From NCBI RefSeq assembly GCF_018457175.1, contig NZ_JAGFNU010000010.1, positions 53,110 through 117,109 on the forward strand: a DNA stretch of 64,000 nucleotides, in the 5' to 3' direction. Position numbers and translations under genes: made by a program. The stretch's first letter is position 1; each line of letters starts with the position of its first letter. Below the pieces are notes generated by a model. That model did not search any database and had not been told where the DNA came from. It saw only the letters and a list, made by a program, of their open reading frames with translations. Origin of the DNA: Pseudohalocynthiibacter aestuariivivens (GTDB lineage Bacteria; Pseudomonadota; Alphaproteobacteria; Rhodobacterales; Rhodobacteraceae). Shown here in pieces: positions 1 through 9,280 of this stretch.

Positions 1-1442
1 TGCTCATGCCAATGGGGTTTTGCGCGATCCTGGGCGGTACGATGACGATGGTTGGCTCTTCGCCACTTATTCTTTTGAATGACCTGATCGTAACGGCCAA
101 CAAAGGATTAAGCGCTGATCTTCAGATGGAGCAATTCGGTCTGTTTTCGGTCACGCCAATTGGTTTTATGCTTATCGTGACAGGCATACTTTATTTTCTG
201 CTGCTAGGGCGTTGGGTTCTACCAGGTGAAAGTAGCAAAGTTGACGCATCTGCGGGGCAGGGAACATCAGAATACCTGAAACGTGTTTACGGGCTTAAGG
301 CCAGCGTTTTTGAGGTGGATGTACCAGCGAACAGCCCCTTGGTCGGGCAAATTCTGGCGGACATAAACCTTGAAAATAATCTCTATATCATCAGTACTTT
401 TTACCGTGGAAAAGTGTCGATGGTACAAGTTCTGACCGCAGAAATTGAAGCCCCCTGCAGGTTGGCCATTATTGGCAAACAAGAAATTGTGGAAAAATTT
501 GCGACGAAGTATCGACTGCGTATACGTCCAAACCTTGATGTGTTTTCCGAAGAATTTGCAGCGACAAATGCGGGTATTGCAGAAGTTGTTATCCCGCCAG
601 ATTCCAAGCTTATCGGAAAGTCACCCCGTGATTTGCTGCTCAGAAAAACCTATGGGCTTAGCCTGTTGGCGATTCACAGGGGCGAAGAAACGCTTTCACA
701 TGTCGAGACCGAAGATCACACACCAACGGCGATTGGTCTGGTCAAGTTTATGCCGGGCGATATGTTGGTTGCGCATACAAAATGGGAGAACCTGACGCGC
801 GTAAAAAGGGACCGCGATTTTGTGGTGGTGACGTCCGATTTTCCGCAAGAAGAACATCATCCTGAAAAGGTTGGTTGGGCGCTTACCTTCTTTCTGGTTT
901 CCCTGACGATGATATTGTTCACCGACGTTCGGCTTTCACTTTGCCTTCTCACAGGGGCGGTGGGCATGTTGTTGACCAAAGTTCTGAGTATTGACGAAGC
1001 ATACAAATCAGTCGGCTGGAATACTGTTTTTCTTTTGGCGTGCCTCATCCCGCTGGGTCAGGCGGTACAATCAACGGGGACCGCAGAATGGATAGCGCAG
1101 CAAATTCTGCATATTCTTGATGGCTGGCCTATTTGGGCGCTTCAGGCTGGGGTTGCCATTCTGGCCACAGCATTTTCATTGGTCATGTCGAATGTAGGTG
1201 CAACTGTTCTTCTGGTGCCACTTGCCGTATCAATCGCTGTTTCTGCAGGTGGAAACCCTGCTGTTTTTGCACTCACGGTTGCGATTTCGACTTCAAACTC
1301 ATTTATCATTCCGACCCATCAGGTGAACGCATTGATCATGGGGCCAGCGGGATACAAGGTTATCGATTTCGTAAAGAGCGGCGGCATCATGACCATCCTG
1401 TTTATGGTGGTCTCGCTCACCATGCTTAATCTGGTTTTTTAA
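1..1442 (+). CDS. SLC13-type permease with RCK_C (TrkA-C) domains, 5' truncated by window edge
   Basis: Inner-membrane anion or dicarboxylate/sulfate-type permease of the SLC13/ArsB-NhaD superfamily. The frame is open to the window edge; the ATG at 6 is internal, so the true start lies upstream. Visible order: the end of an N-terminal membrane block with the conserved Gly-Gly-Thr-Met-Thr loop, then two soluble RCK_C-like domains (about residues 95-180 and 185-270), then a C-terminal membrane block of about five helices ending with the SNVGATVLL and TSNSFIIPTHQVN segments typical of the family's second pore loop. RCK_C domains normally sense a nucleotide or ion and gate the permease. The stop overlaps the convergent DMT gene by 4 bases. 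The substrate cannot be told from sequence. Confidence 0.85.
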   Translation, partial: LMPMGFCAILGGTMTMVGSSPLILLNDLIVTANKGLSADLQMEQFGLFSVTPIGFMLIVTGILYFLLLGRWVLPGESSKVDASAGQGTSEYLKRVYGLKASVFEVDVPANSPLVGQILADINLENNLYIISTFYRGKVSMVQVLTAEIEAPCRLAIIGKQEIVEKFATKYRLRIRPNLDVFSEEFAATNAGIAEVVIPPDSKLIGKSPRDLLLRKTYGLSLLAIHRGEETLSHVETEDHTPTAIGLVKFMPGDMLVAHTKWENLTRVKRDRDFVVVTSDFPQEEHHPEKVGWALTFFLVSLTMILFTDVRLSLCLLTGAVGMLLTKVLSIDEAYKSVGWNTVFLLACLIPLGQAVQSTGTAEWIAQQILHILDGWPIWALQAGVAILATAFSLVMSNVGATVLLVPLAVSIAVSAGGNPAVFALTVAISTSNSFIIPTHQVNALIMGPAGYKVIDFVKSGGIMTILFMVVSLTMLNLVF

Positions 1443-2392
1443 GGTGTCGCAACTGTTTTGGATTTGCCGTTGCGGCGCTGCGCAACGATGACACCTGTTG
1501 CCAGCACGGCAGCCCCGATCGCCTGTTGCCAGTTCCAGTCACGCCCCATCGCAAGAAGGATAAGCATCACATAAAAAGGGGCTGCATTCAGGTGGAAGGA
1601 GGCAACGCCAATGCCAAGGCCGCCAACGCCCCTGATCCAGAGCACCTGAGAGATTGCAAGCGCTACGCAGGAATAGACGATCATCAATCCCACGCTCTTG
1701 GTGTCGATAACTGGGATATTTGTTCCTGGCGTCTCAAAAAATACGCCAACGCAGTAGGCTGCAATGCAAAAGCCCATCATCCCGATACTTGTGACCGTGG
1801 TCATTCCAAGAGAGGACAGTCCCGGCAGGTTTTTCACTGTCGCGCGTGACCCCCACGCAAACAATGCTGAGGCCAGCAACCCGATCACGGCACCTAAGCC
1901 GAACCCGGCGTCGCTTAGATTAATGCCCGTTGCAATAAACCCACCCGCAAGCACCAGAACGACCCCTGAAACAAACCAGAAGGTTAACCTGCGCCCGTCG
2001 AGCACCACCTCAAGTGCGACACCTGACACCGGCATTGTGGCCGCTGCCAGCGCCGTTACAACAGGGTCTGTTAAGGACTGGGTAAACACCAAAAGGGTTG
2101 AACCAGACCCAAACCCCAACGCGCCAATCCAGATCCCTCTCAACCATGGGGCTTTTCTTGCGGCGCGAATCCCCTCGAACGACAACCAGACCAGCAAGAT
2201 CAGGATCGCGCCAAGCGCGTTGCGCACCGCAATAAGGGACAGCGCTCCCCAGCTTTGCAGCAGAATTTCGGCTGCGGGAAAACCAAGCGAAAAGAAAGCG
2301 ACTGCGGCTACACAGGTCACATTGCCTTTTAAGACATCAGCATTTTGCTGCGCCGTTTGTGTTAGAGACAGGTCAGTCACGCAGTCAGCCAA
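1439..2392 (-). CDS. DMT-superfamily (EamA) permease
   Basis: Inner-membrane transporter of the drug/metabolite family, 317 residues, with two EamA repeats of about five hydrophobic helices each (roughly residues 25-155 and 170-305). Members export amino acids or other small metabolites; the substrate is unknown here. The start used is a TTG with no clear ribosome site; a start a few codons inside is possible and would not touch the membrane region. It lies 102 bases downstream of the M20 peptidase on the same strand, so the two may be co-transcribed, which fits export of an amino acid released by the peptidase (inference). Confidence 0.85.
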   Translation of the reverse strand: MADCVTDLSLTQTAQQNADVLKGNVTCVAAVAFFSLGFPAAEILLQSWGALSLIAVRNALGAILILLVWLSFEGIRAARKAPWLRGIWIGALGFGSGSTLLVFTQSLTDPVVTALAAATMPVSGVALEVVLDGRRLTFWFVSGVVLVLAGGFIATGINLSDAGFGLGAVIGLLASALFAWGSRATVKNLPGLSSLGMTTVTSIGMMGFCIAAYCVGVFFETPGTNIPVIDTKSVGLMIVYSCVALAISQVLWIRGVGGLGIGVASFHLNAAPFYVMLILLAMGRDWNWQQAIGAAVLATGVIVAQRRNGKSKTVATP

Positions 2393-2494
2393 ACGATTGT
2401 TGTTCTTTTAAATACGCTTATGCGAAACCTGGTTCATGCCCCGCAGCGACATATGCGTCGTATTCGGGGTTTGGCGTGACTATCGCAGCTGCGG

Positions 2495-3910
2495 CTAGGG
2501 CGTAGGTGTCTTCGTGTTGCCAATGTCCCAAAACAACCCGGCCATGATCTGCAATGCTTCGCGGCAAATGTCTTTGCGAACATGTTCGTCAGGAGCGTGT
2601 TGCGAGCAACCCCTGTACGAATGAGGGACCCATATCGTCGGCAAACCCAGGATGTCTGTGAAGCAGTCATTCGGCAGCGAGCCCGCCAGATTTGGCAGAA
2701 CATGCACGTTCTTGCTCGTTGTTTCGCTTAGCGATTTTTCGGTGAACATGACCCATGGGTGGTCCGGCTCAAGGCGTGTTGCTCTAAACAAGCCATCATC
2801 ATGGGGTTTTATTTTCACCATTTCATATCCGTGCAAATCGAGATGGCGGCGGAGGGCCGGTAAAATCTCTGACGGGTCGGTTCCCACGACATAACGCAAT
2901 TGGCAGGTTGCGCGGGCGCTCGGTGAAATGGCGTTTACCGGGGCGTCGGGAACTCCGCTTGTCATTGCCAGCACTGCGAAGGAGTTCCACCCAAAAGCAC
3001 GTTCTGCGGGCGACAGGCTCGCTTCTCCCCATTCGGTGTCAATTTTAGGTTCGCCGCTGTTTTGAGTATCGTCAACCGGCAGGTCTTTTAGCGCAGCGCG
3101 AACCTTTTCCGTTAGACTGTCCGGGCGCCATTCCGGCACCTTTATTTGTCCGCGACGGTCACAGATTGTTGTCAGCGCATGCGCCAGTATCATCGCGGGG
3201 TCGGCAAGCAACCCGCCCCAATTGCCGGAGTGATGCGCACCGTCGCGCAGTTTAACGACCAGATCAAACCCCAACCCGCCACGTGAGCCCAGAAAAATCG
3301 TTGGGGTTTCAGGTTGCAATCGCGGACCGTCGGACGCAATCAGAACATCTGCTTTGAGCCGCTCCTTTTCGGCCTCAAAAAAGGCGGCTAGCCCAGCGGA
3401 ACCTGTTTCTTCGGAGGTTTCGATCACGACTTTAGCGTTGAACCCCAGTGACCCTTGCTCGGCTAGAATGCTTTCGATCGCGATGATGTTGATCAGATGC
3501 TGGCCTTTATTGTCGGCCGTACCGCGGCCGTAGTATCGCCCGTTCTCTTCAATCAATTTGAATGGCTGCAATCCATCGCTCCACTGGCTGGTTTGTGCAC
3601 GGATCACATCAGCGTGCCCGTAGGTCAAAACTGTCGGCAGCTTCACATTCTCGATGCGTTCCCCAACCAAAAATGGCCCGCCTTGCGGGTCGTCATTGTT
3701 AAAGATTTTGCATGTGAAACCTGACGCGTTGAGCCGAGGTTGTAATGCTTCGGAGAGATAGCGCAGCAACTCTGGCTTTTTCCCGGGTTCCTGGCTTTCG
3801 GTTTCAAAAGCAACAAGCGCGCCCAGATCAGATTTGAACTGACCTTCATCAAAATAGCGCGTGGCGAGCGCGATGGCATTTTCGCGGTGATTGATCGCGT
3901 TTGATGTCAT
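2495..3910 (-). CDS. M20-family zinc metallopeptidase (dipeptidase-like)
   Basis: Cytoplasmic zinc peptidase of the M20 family, 471 residues, the usual length for the dipeptidase/carboxypeptidase branch. Metal-site motifs appear in order: YGHADV (first His), GTADNKG (bridging Asp), ETSEETG (Glu pair), ASDGPR (Asp) and a C-terminal VPHSYRGCSQHAPDEH stretch (last His). The dimerisation insert runs between about residues 225 and 360. Start ATG at 3910 has a GAGGTG site just upstream. It is near the GntR-peptide ABC operon on the opposite strand and may process imported peptides. It is unlikely to be an acetylornithine deacetylase or DapE because of its length and the conserved SRGGLGFDL segment of the peptidase branch. 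Confidence 0.85.
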   Translation of the reverse strand: MTSNAINHRENAIALATRYFDEGQFKSDLGALVAFETESQEPGKKPELLRYLSEALQPRLNASGFTCKIFNNDDPQGGPFLVGERIENVKLPTVLTYGHADVIRAQTSQWSDGLQPFKLIEENGRYYGRGTADNKGQHLINIIAIESILAEQGSLGFNAKVVIETSEETGSAGLAAFFEAEKERLKADVLIASDGPRLQPETPTIFLGSRGGLGFDLVVKLRDGAHHSGNWGGLLADPAMILAHALTTICDRRGQIKVPEWRPDSLTEKVRAALKDLPVDDTQNSGEPKIDTEWGEASLSPAERAFGWNSFAVLAMTSGVPDAPVNAISPSARATCQLRYVVGTDPSEILPALRRHLDLHGYEMVKIKPHDDGLFRATRLEPDHPWVMFTEKSLSETTSKNVHVLPNLAGSLPNDCFTDILGLPTIWVPHSYRGCSQHAPDEHVRKDICREALQIMAGLFWDIGNTKTPTP

Positions 3911-3973
3911 TTCACCTCGATTGTCGCCTGGCGTCTTTATTTAAAATATTGAAACTATTCAAACTTCCGGAAT

Positions 3974-4339
3974 CTAACACATTAGTTCTGAAACCTGTAG
4001 CGCCATGGAGCTAAAGAATATCCGACGAATGGTAAGGCGTCTGCCGTCAAACACATTGCCTTCGTCCATTGGTGGTAATCCGTAAACCATGTAGATAGAG
4101 GCATCATCAGAATAGACGTTGTGGCCAACTGCTGAATTTATTAACTCAGCGCCGTATGTTTGTCTGTCGTTGCTCCACGTCAGCGTGTTTTCTCTTAGCT
4201 CAACGCTGATGACACCCCGGTGTAACAAGCTCGCCTCGCTCCATTCGCCACAGGAATAAGTTTCGGCAGAAGCCGTAGCCGAAAAAATACACAGCGTGAT
4301 GGTCGCGGAAATTTGTTGTAAACAAGATGTTGGGCGCAT
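3974..4339 (-). CDS. Small secreted protein of unknown function
   Basis: 121-residue protein with an apparent Sec signal peptide: a short basic start, a hydrophobic core around residues 10-20 and an Ala-rich cleavage site (ATASAE) near residue 25. The mature part has two Cys residues (in YSCGEW and at the C-terminal end) that could form a disulfide. I recognise no family. The start is supported by a GGAGGAG site about eight bases upstream. It lies between the M20 peptidase and the divergent GntR gene. Function unknown; likely periplasmic. Confidence 0.6.
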   Translation of the reverse strand: MRPTSCLQQISATITLCIFSATASAETYSCGEWSEASLLHRGVISVELRENTLTWSNDRQTYGAELINSAVGHNVYSDDASIYMVYGLPPMDEGNVFDGRRLTIRRIFFSSMALQVSELMC

Positions 4340-4594
4340 TGGGGCATCTCCTCCACATCAAACACTACTCATTCATAAATCGGAGGCAAGGATAGTGTTA
4401 CAGAGTGTACGCAATTCTTTGAGAAGCTCAGATATTAACAATCTATTAACGCCTTTTTGTTTTTGTTCTGTATTCCGAACCCCAACTCTTTCAGACAACC
4501 TGTTAGAATGGCTAACCCTTTGCCAGTAAGCTGAATTTGGACTTGCGTCCCGCAATCTGAAATTTGTAATCGTGAGGGGCTTGCAATTTTGTAG

Positions 4595-4606
4595 ATTGTC
4601 GACAAT
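4595..4606. promoter_or_regulatory. Palindrome, candidate operator of the GntR/FCD regulator
   Basis: Perfect 12-base palindrome ATTGTCGACAAT, about 145 bases upstream of the GntR start. FCD-type GntR regulators commonly bind short dyads of the form TTGT-N2-ACAA, which this matches, so it is a plausible autoregulatory site. I did not find an obvious second copy directly before the binding-protein gene. Confidence 0.45.
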
Positions 4607-4748
4607 TCTGCGGCGACTCTGGGGGTTCAATGATCAAGCCATTCTTTTCTAATGGAACTATGTGCTATTTAGACAGGTCAACCAAGACCGGACACATAGA
4701 ATTTGGCGGGTGGAACCAGACCTTTATCAAGCGCTGTTATTTTCGGTT

Positions 4749-5447
4749 ATGCCTATGAGTATGGATTTGCCTCCGCTCAGCGAAGAGACACGACGCAGTC
4801 AGATCGTACGTAGCTTGCGCAGATTAATCGTGAGCGGAAGTGTCGAGGAAGGACAGCGTTTAACGGAACAGGATTTGGCGGATCGCCTGGGTGTAAGCCG
4901 CGCGCCACTGCGCGAGGCGATGCAAGAACTTGTCGACAGCGGGTTGCTTATTAGCCGACCCTATAAAGGGATCAGCGTTCGGACGTTCACAATTCAGGAT
5001 ATCAAAGAGCTTTACTCGATGCGCTTTGTCCTTGAAAAATTTGCTTTTCGCGAATGCTGGGATAAACGAACTGCTGGCGCGCGTGACGACCTTCGACAAC
5101 GTAACGAATGGTTGCTCGATTGTCATACCAAGGAAAATGACCCGCTCGTCGGGATAGAGCTTGAGCTTTGCATTCACAGTTGGTGCTATGAAGTGAGTAG
5201 TAACAGATTGCTGCAACAATTCTGGCACAAAATGCTGCCGAATATTCAGCTCTATTTTGCCTTGAACGAACGCGCGCATCAGCCGGGTGGGTTAACGCAC
5301 AATCCGCACGATGCCTATGTGGCTTTGGCGCTTGGTGATGATCTTGATGCAATGATTGATCATCTTGATGCGCATTTGCGACAGGGGTTAGAGCGTACGC
5401 TCAAGTTCATAGATTCTGGCAGCAAAGGAGGTGGCCCGGAAACGTAA
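4749..5447 (+). CDS. GntR-family (FCD/FadR subfamily) transcriptional regulator
   Basis: Ligand-responsive repressor of about 232 residues. The N-terminal winged helix (residues ~15-75) holds the GntR signature ending in DRLGVSRAPLREAMQEL and the FCD effector domain follows (residues ~85-220, with HSWCYEVSSN supplying a typical metal-ligand His). The frame is open upstream to 4662, but the ATG at 4749 or the one six bases on fits the family start far better. It lies 75 bases upstream of the peptide ABC operon in the same direction, so it most likely controls that operon in response to an acid or amino-acid-like effector (inference). Confidence 0.85.
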   Translation: MPMSMDLPPLSEETRRSQIVRSLRRLIVSGSVEEGQRLTEQDLADRLGVSRAPLREAMQELVDSGLLISRPYKGISVRTFTIQDIKELYSMRFVLEKFAFRECWDKRTAGARDDLRQRNEWLLDCHTKENDPLVGIELELCIHSWCYEVSSNRLLQQFWHKMLPNIQLYFALNERAHQPGGLTHNPHDAYVALALGDDLDAMIDHLDAHLRQGLERTLKFIDSGSKGGGPET

Positions 5448-5522
5448 GTGTCTGAGACGGGGTCAGCTTAAAGTTCAGAATTCAACTGAAAACCCAAAAA
5501 TACCAAACCAAGGGAGACTACT

Positions 5523-7115
5523 ATGAAAATAACATCGTTTCTAGCAACAGGGGCGACCCTTCTTGTGCTGATGGCGGGAAGCGCATCAGCCAAGACACTG
5601 GTCTACTGTTCGGAAGGCTCACCAGAAGGGTTCGACCCGGCGCTTTACACCTCGGGCACTACTTTTGATGCTGCTTCGCACCCGATCTACAACCGCCTGG
5701 TCGAGTTTGAAACCGGCACAACCAATGTCATTGCTGGCCTTGCTGAAAGCTGGGAAGCGTCGGATGACGGGCTTGAGTACACATTCACCCTGCGTCAGGG
5801 CGTAAAATTCCATTCTAACGATGGTTTCACGCCAAGCCGCGATTTCAACGCTGACGACGTTATCTTCAGCTTTGAGCGTCAACGCCTGGATGATCACCCT
5901 TACCACAGCGTTTCTGGCGGTACCTGGGAATATTTCGACGGTATGTCGATGCCTGACCTGATTAAATCGATTGAGAAGGTCGACGAAAATACTGTCAAAT
6001 TTGTACTGAACCGCCCGGAAGCCCCGTTCATTGCGAACCTGGCAATGGACTTTGCGTCGATCCTGTCGGCTGAATACGGTCAGGCAATGTCGGATGCTGG
6101 AACACCAGAGATGCTAAATCAAGCACCTGTTGGTACTGGTCCGTTCAGTTTTGTTGCTTACCAGAAAGATGCGGTGATCCGCTACGCTGCGAACCAGGAC
6201 TACTGGAAAGCACCTTCAACGCTCGACAACCTGATTTTCGCAATTACACCTGACGCATCAGTGCGTTACCAGAAACTTCTGGCAGGCGAATGTCATGTAA
6301 TGCCGTATCCGAACCCAGCTGACATTGAGGCTATGAAAGCCGATGAAAATGTCAACGTCCTGGAGCAGGAAGGTCTGAACGTTGGCTACCTCGCCTATAA
6401 CACTACTGTTGCGCCTTTCGATAATCCAAATGTGCGTCGTGCGCTAAATATGGCAATCGACAAACAGGCGATTATTGACGTGGTATTCCAGGGGTCTGGC
6501 CAAATTGCGAAAAACCCGATCCCACCAACCATGTGGGGTTACAACGATGCGATCGAGGATGATGCATATGATCCCGATGCAGCCCGTGCAATGCTGGAAG
6601 CCGAAGGTGTTTCAGATCTCAGCATGAAAATCTGGGCAATGCCTGTCCAGCGCCCGTACAACCCCAATGCTCGCCGTATGGCAGAGCTGATGCAGGAAGA
6701 TTTTGCAAAGGTTGGCGTAACGGTTGAGGTCGTTTCTTATGAATGGGGTGAATATTTGTCCCGCTCAAAAGAACTGGACCGCGATGGTGCCGTGCTGCTG
6801 GGTTGGACCGGTGACAATGGTGATCCCGACAACTTCCTTGCTGTTCTTCTGGGATGTGACGGACAAGAAGCTTCGAACCGGGCACAATGGTGTCACGAGC
6901 CTTTCGACAACCTGATTCAACAAGCCAAAACAGTGACGGATCAGGCAGAGCGTACGCGTCTATATGAAGAAGCACAGGTTGTCTTCAAAGAGCAAGCACC
7001 TTGGGCCACAATCGCACACTCGGTTGTTTACATGCCGATGCGGCCAGAGGTCGAAAACTACATCGTTCACCCGCTCGGTGGACACATCTTCTATGGTGTT
7101 GATCTGGCCGAGTAA
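5523..7115 (+). CDS. Peptide ABC transporter substrate-binding protein (DppA/OppA family)
   Basis: Periplasmic solute-binding protein of 530 residues, SBP family 5. A clear signal peptide (Lys-Ile start, hydrophobic core, SASA-K cleavage near residue 23) precedes a mature protein beginning with the YCSEGSPEGFDP segment typical of DppA-like proteins. The family lobe motifs follow, including NVRRALNMAIDKQAI. ATG at 5523 follows an AAGGGAGA site. It is the first gene of the transporter operon and is separated from the rest by a strong hairpin, consistent with the usual excess of binding protein over membrane parts. DppA-like proteins bind dipeptides; heme or other ligands are possible. Confidence 0.9.
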   Translation: MKITSFLATGATLLVLMAGSASAKTLVYCSEGSPEGFDPALYTSGTTFDAASHPIYNRLVEFETGTTNVIAGLAESWEASDDGLEYTFTLRQGVKFHSNDGFTPSRDFNADDVIFSFERQRLDDHPYHSVSGGTWEYFDGMSMPDLIKSIEKVDENTVKFVLNRPEAPFIANLAMDFASILSAEYGQAMSDAGTPEMLNQAPVGTGPFSFVAYQKDAVIRYAANQDYWKAPSTLDNLIFAITPDASVRYQKLLAGECHVMPYPNPADIEAMKADENVNVLEQEGLNVGYLAYNTTVAPFDNPNVRRALNMAIDKQAIIDVVFQGSGQIAKNPIPPTMWGYNDAIEDDAYDPDAARAMLEAEGVSDLSMKIWAMPVQRPYNPNARRMAELMQEDFAKVGVTVEVVSYEWGEYLSRSKELDRDGAVLLGWTGDNGDPDNFLAVLLGCDGQEASNRAQWCHEPFDNLIQQAKTVTDQAERTRLYEEAQVVFKEQAPWATIAHSVVYMPMRPEVENYIVHPLGGHIFYGVDLAE

Positions 7116-7126
7116 GGCTGGCTTTT

Positions 7127-7154
7127 CCGGGGCCTTCGTGGCCCCGGATTTTTT
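7127..7154 (+). terminator. Rho-independent terminator / attenuator inside the dpp-like operon
   Basis: A perfect eight-pair stem, CCGGGGCC and GGCCCCGG around a TTCGT loop, followed by ATTTTTTATT. It lies right after the binding-protein stop and 19 bases before the peptidase start. Because the next genes run in the same direction without an evident promoter, it probably acts as a partial terminator that sets the binding protein well above the permease and ATPase genes. Confidence 0.85.
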
Positions 7155-7172
7155 ATTCGGAGCGAAATTTCC

Positions 7173-8273
7173 ATGACAAACCGCTATGACGATGTCCGAC
7201 AGGTTGCGGACAGCCTGAATGTTGACGCAGTCGCCCTGGTGCCCGGGCCAAACTTTACCCGGTCGATGGGTCAGGCTTTTATGAGTCATGAGCGGCCCTT
7301 TTTGGTCGTGATCCCGGCAAAGGGCGAGCCAGCCGCAATTGTCCCAAATCTCGAGCTCGGGTCCTGGGAACTGGTGAACTTTGAAGGCGCTGTTTTTGAT
7401 TGGCGTGATCAAGATGGCTACCAGCATGCGTTTGAGGCGTTTGCAAAACATATGCCGCTGAAATCACTGGCGGTTGAGGGACAGGTCATGCGGGTGTTTG
7501 TGCATCACGCGTTGAAGGCTGCGATGCCCGATCTGACGATTGTCGATGCCGAAAAGGAAATTTCCGGTTTACGCCTCCTCAAAACGACTGATGATATTAA
7601 ATCCCTGCAAGCCGCAATAGATATTTCCGAACGCGCGCTGGAACGGGTGCTGAAAGCCATACGAATTGGCCAGACAGAGACAGAGATCGAACAAAACCTT
7701 GTTCAAGCTTTGTTTGCAGAAGGTGCCGATGAAATGGCATTTGGCCCGATTGTCGCCGCCGGCGATGGCTCGGCACGCCCGCACGCGCATGCAAGACCAG
7801 ATTACCGCGTCAAGGCAGGGGACCCGTTGTTGTTTGACTTTGGCGCTCGCAAACATGGTTTTGCTGCAGACATCACGCGAACTGTTTTTGTCGGGCACGC
7901 AACAGACGAAGGCCGAGAGGTTTATCAAACAGTTTTGGCAGCCAACGAGGTTGGAAACGCGATAACCCGCCCTGGTATCACAGCACATGACATAGACGAC
8001 GCCGTGACTTCTGTTATGGAGGCTTCTCCTTACTCCGACCGCATCCGTACCAAAACGGGCCACGGATTGGGCCGCGACGTTCATGAAGCCCCCTACATCA
8101 TGCGGGGCAATCATCAGGTCATGCAGGCCGGCATGGTTTTTACCAATGAACCCGGGCTCTACGAAATCGGTAATTTCGGTGTGCGCATCGAAGATGATGT
8201 TCTGGTTACAGCAGACGGGTGCCGGTGCCTGACATCCTTTCCAAAAGAACTGACAATAGTGGGGGCCAATTGA
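7173..8273 (+). CDS. M24-family metallopeptidase (Xaa-Pro aminopeptidase type)
   Basis: Cytoplasmic dinuclear-metal peptidase that removes an N-terminal residue before proline, 366 residues. The creatinase-like N-terminal domain covers residues ~1-130 and the pita-bread catalytic domain ~135-360. Metal ligands are visible: FDFGARKHGFAADITRT (two Asp), GHGLGRDVHE (His), NEPGLY (Glu) and GVRIEDDVLV (Glu). The start is preceded by a weak GGAGCG site; the stop overlaps the next gene (TGATG). Its place inside a peptide ABC operon suggests it trims the imported peptides. A dimethylsulfoniopropionate-lyase (DddP-like) or creatinase role is less likely given the peptide-import context. Confidence 0.85.
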   Translation: MTNRYDDVRQVADSLNVDAVALVPGPNFTRSMGQAFMSHERPFLVVIPAKGEPAAIVPNLELGSWELVNFEGAVFDWRDQDGYQHAFEAFAKHMPLKSLAVEGQVMRVFVHHALKAAMPDLTIVDAEKEISGLRLLKTTDDIKSLQAAIDISERALERVLKAIRIGQTETEIEQNLVQALFAEGADEMAFGPIVAAGDGSARPHAHARPDYRVKAGDPLLFDFGARKHGFAADITRTVFVGHATDEGREVYQTVLAANEVGNAITRPGITAHDIDDAVTSVMEASPYSDRIRTKTGHGLGRDVHEAPYIMRGNHQVMQAGMVFTNEPGLYEIGNFGVRIEDDVLVTADGCRCLTSFPKELTIVGAN

Positions 8274-9280
8274 TGCTTAAGTACTTTTTGGCCCGGTTGC
8301 TTACGTTTCTGCCAACCTTTGTTGGCGTTACTTTAATTTCGTTTTCTTTCATTCGTTTGCTGCCAGGAGACCCTATCATCGTAATGGCGGGCGAACGCGG
8401 GATGAGCGAAGAGAGATACAATGCTCTGATGCAGGAATTCGGGTTTGACCAGCCGATATTGGTTCAATACTGGGACTACCTTCTTGGTGTTGTGCAGGGG
8501 GACTTGGGGCAAAGTTTTGTGACCAAGAGGCCTGTCTGGGACGAGTTTTTCGCGCTGTTCCCTGCGACGTTGGAGCTTTCAATCTGCGCGATGATCTTTG
8601 CCGTGATGCTGGGTCTTCCCGCAGGCGTGATAGCAGCAGTCAATCGCGGAAAACTGCCGGACCGGTTGTTCATGTCGATTGCTTTGGTCGGGTATTCCAT
8701 GCCGATCTTCTGGTGGGCATTGCTGTTGATCATCGTTTTCAGCGGAAACCTCGGTATGACGCCGGTCTCCGGACGGATCGACCTATTATACTATTTTGAC
8801 AGCACAACGGGCTTCATGCTGATCGACAGCCTCTTGTCGGGGCAGGAAGGGGCCTTTCGCTCAGCGGTTCGTCACCTAATCCTGCCTGTGATCGTTCTTG
8901 GAACAATCCCGCTTGCGGTGATTGCACGCCAGACCCGTTCTGCAATGCTTGAGGTGTTGAGCGAAGACTATATTCGCACCGCACGCGCCAAGGGTCTTAC
9001 CCCTGCGCGGGTCAATGGCATTCATGCGCTGCGCAATGCATTGATCCCGGTCATAACCGTTATTGGCCTGATGGTGGGAACCCTGCTGGCGGGTGCAATC
9101 CTGACAGAGACTATCTTTAGCTGGCCGGGGATCGGCAAATGGATGGTCGATAGTATTTTCCGCCGCGACTACCCGGTGGTGCAAGGTGGCCTCATGCTGA
9201 TCGCCGTCATGGTTATGATCGTCAATTTAACAGTCGATGTGCTTTACGGCTTCATCAACCCGAAAATCAGGAAACGCTGA
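8273..9280 (+). CDS. Peptide ABC transporter permease, DppB type
   Basis: Inner-membrane permease of 335 residues with the N-terminal LLTFLPTFVGVTLISFSFIR helix, a periplasmic insert and the EAA loop near DYIRTARAKGLTPARV that contacts the ATPases. The start overlaps the peptidase stop (TGATG), which decides it against an upstream in-frame ATG at 8219. Next to it is the DppC partner, with another TGATG overlap. About six membrane helices are visible. Confidence 0.92.
   Translation: MLKYFLARLLTFLPTFVGVTLISFSFIRLLPGDPIIVMAGERGMSEERYNALMQEFGFDQPILVQYWDYLLGVVQGDLGQSFVTKRPVWDEFFALFPATLELSICAMIFAVMLGLPAGVIAAVNRGKLPDRLFMSIALVGYSMPIFWWALLLIIVFSGNLGMTPVSGRIDLLYYFDSTTGFMLIDSLLSGQEGAFRSAVRHLILPVIVLGTIPLAVIARQTRSAMLEVLSEDYIRTARAKGLTPARVNGIHALRNALIPVITVIGLMVGTLLAGAILTETIFSWPGIGKWMVDSIFRRDYPVVQGGLMLIAVMVMIVNLTVDVLYGFINPKIRKR

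Noticed and set aside
1764..2411. 215-residue plus-strand frame opposite the DMT permease
   Set aside because: Composition (Pro/Thr/Ser/Ala) is that of an antisense of membrane-helix codons; the minus-strand permease is clearly the gene.
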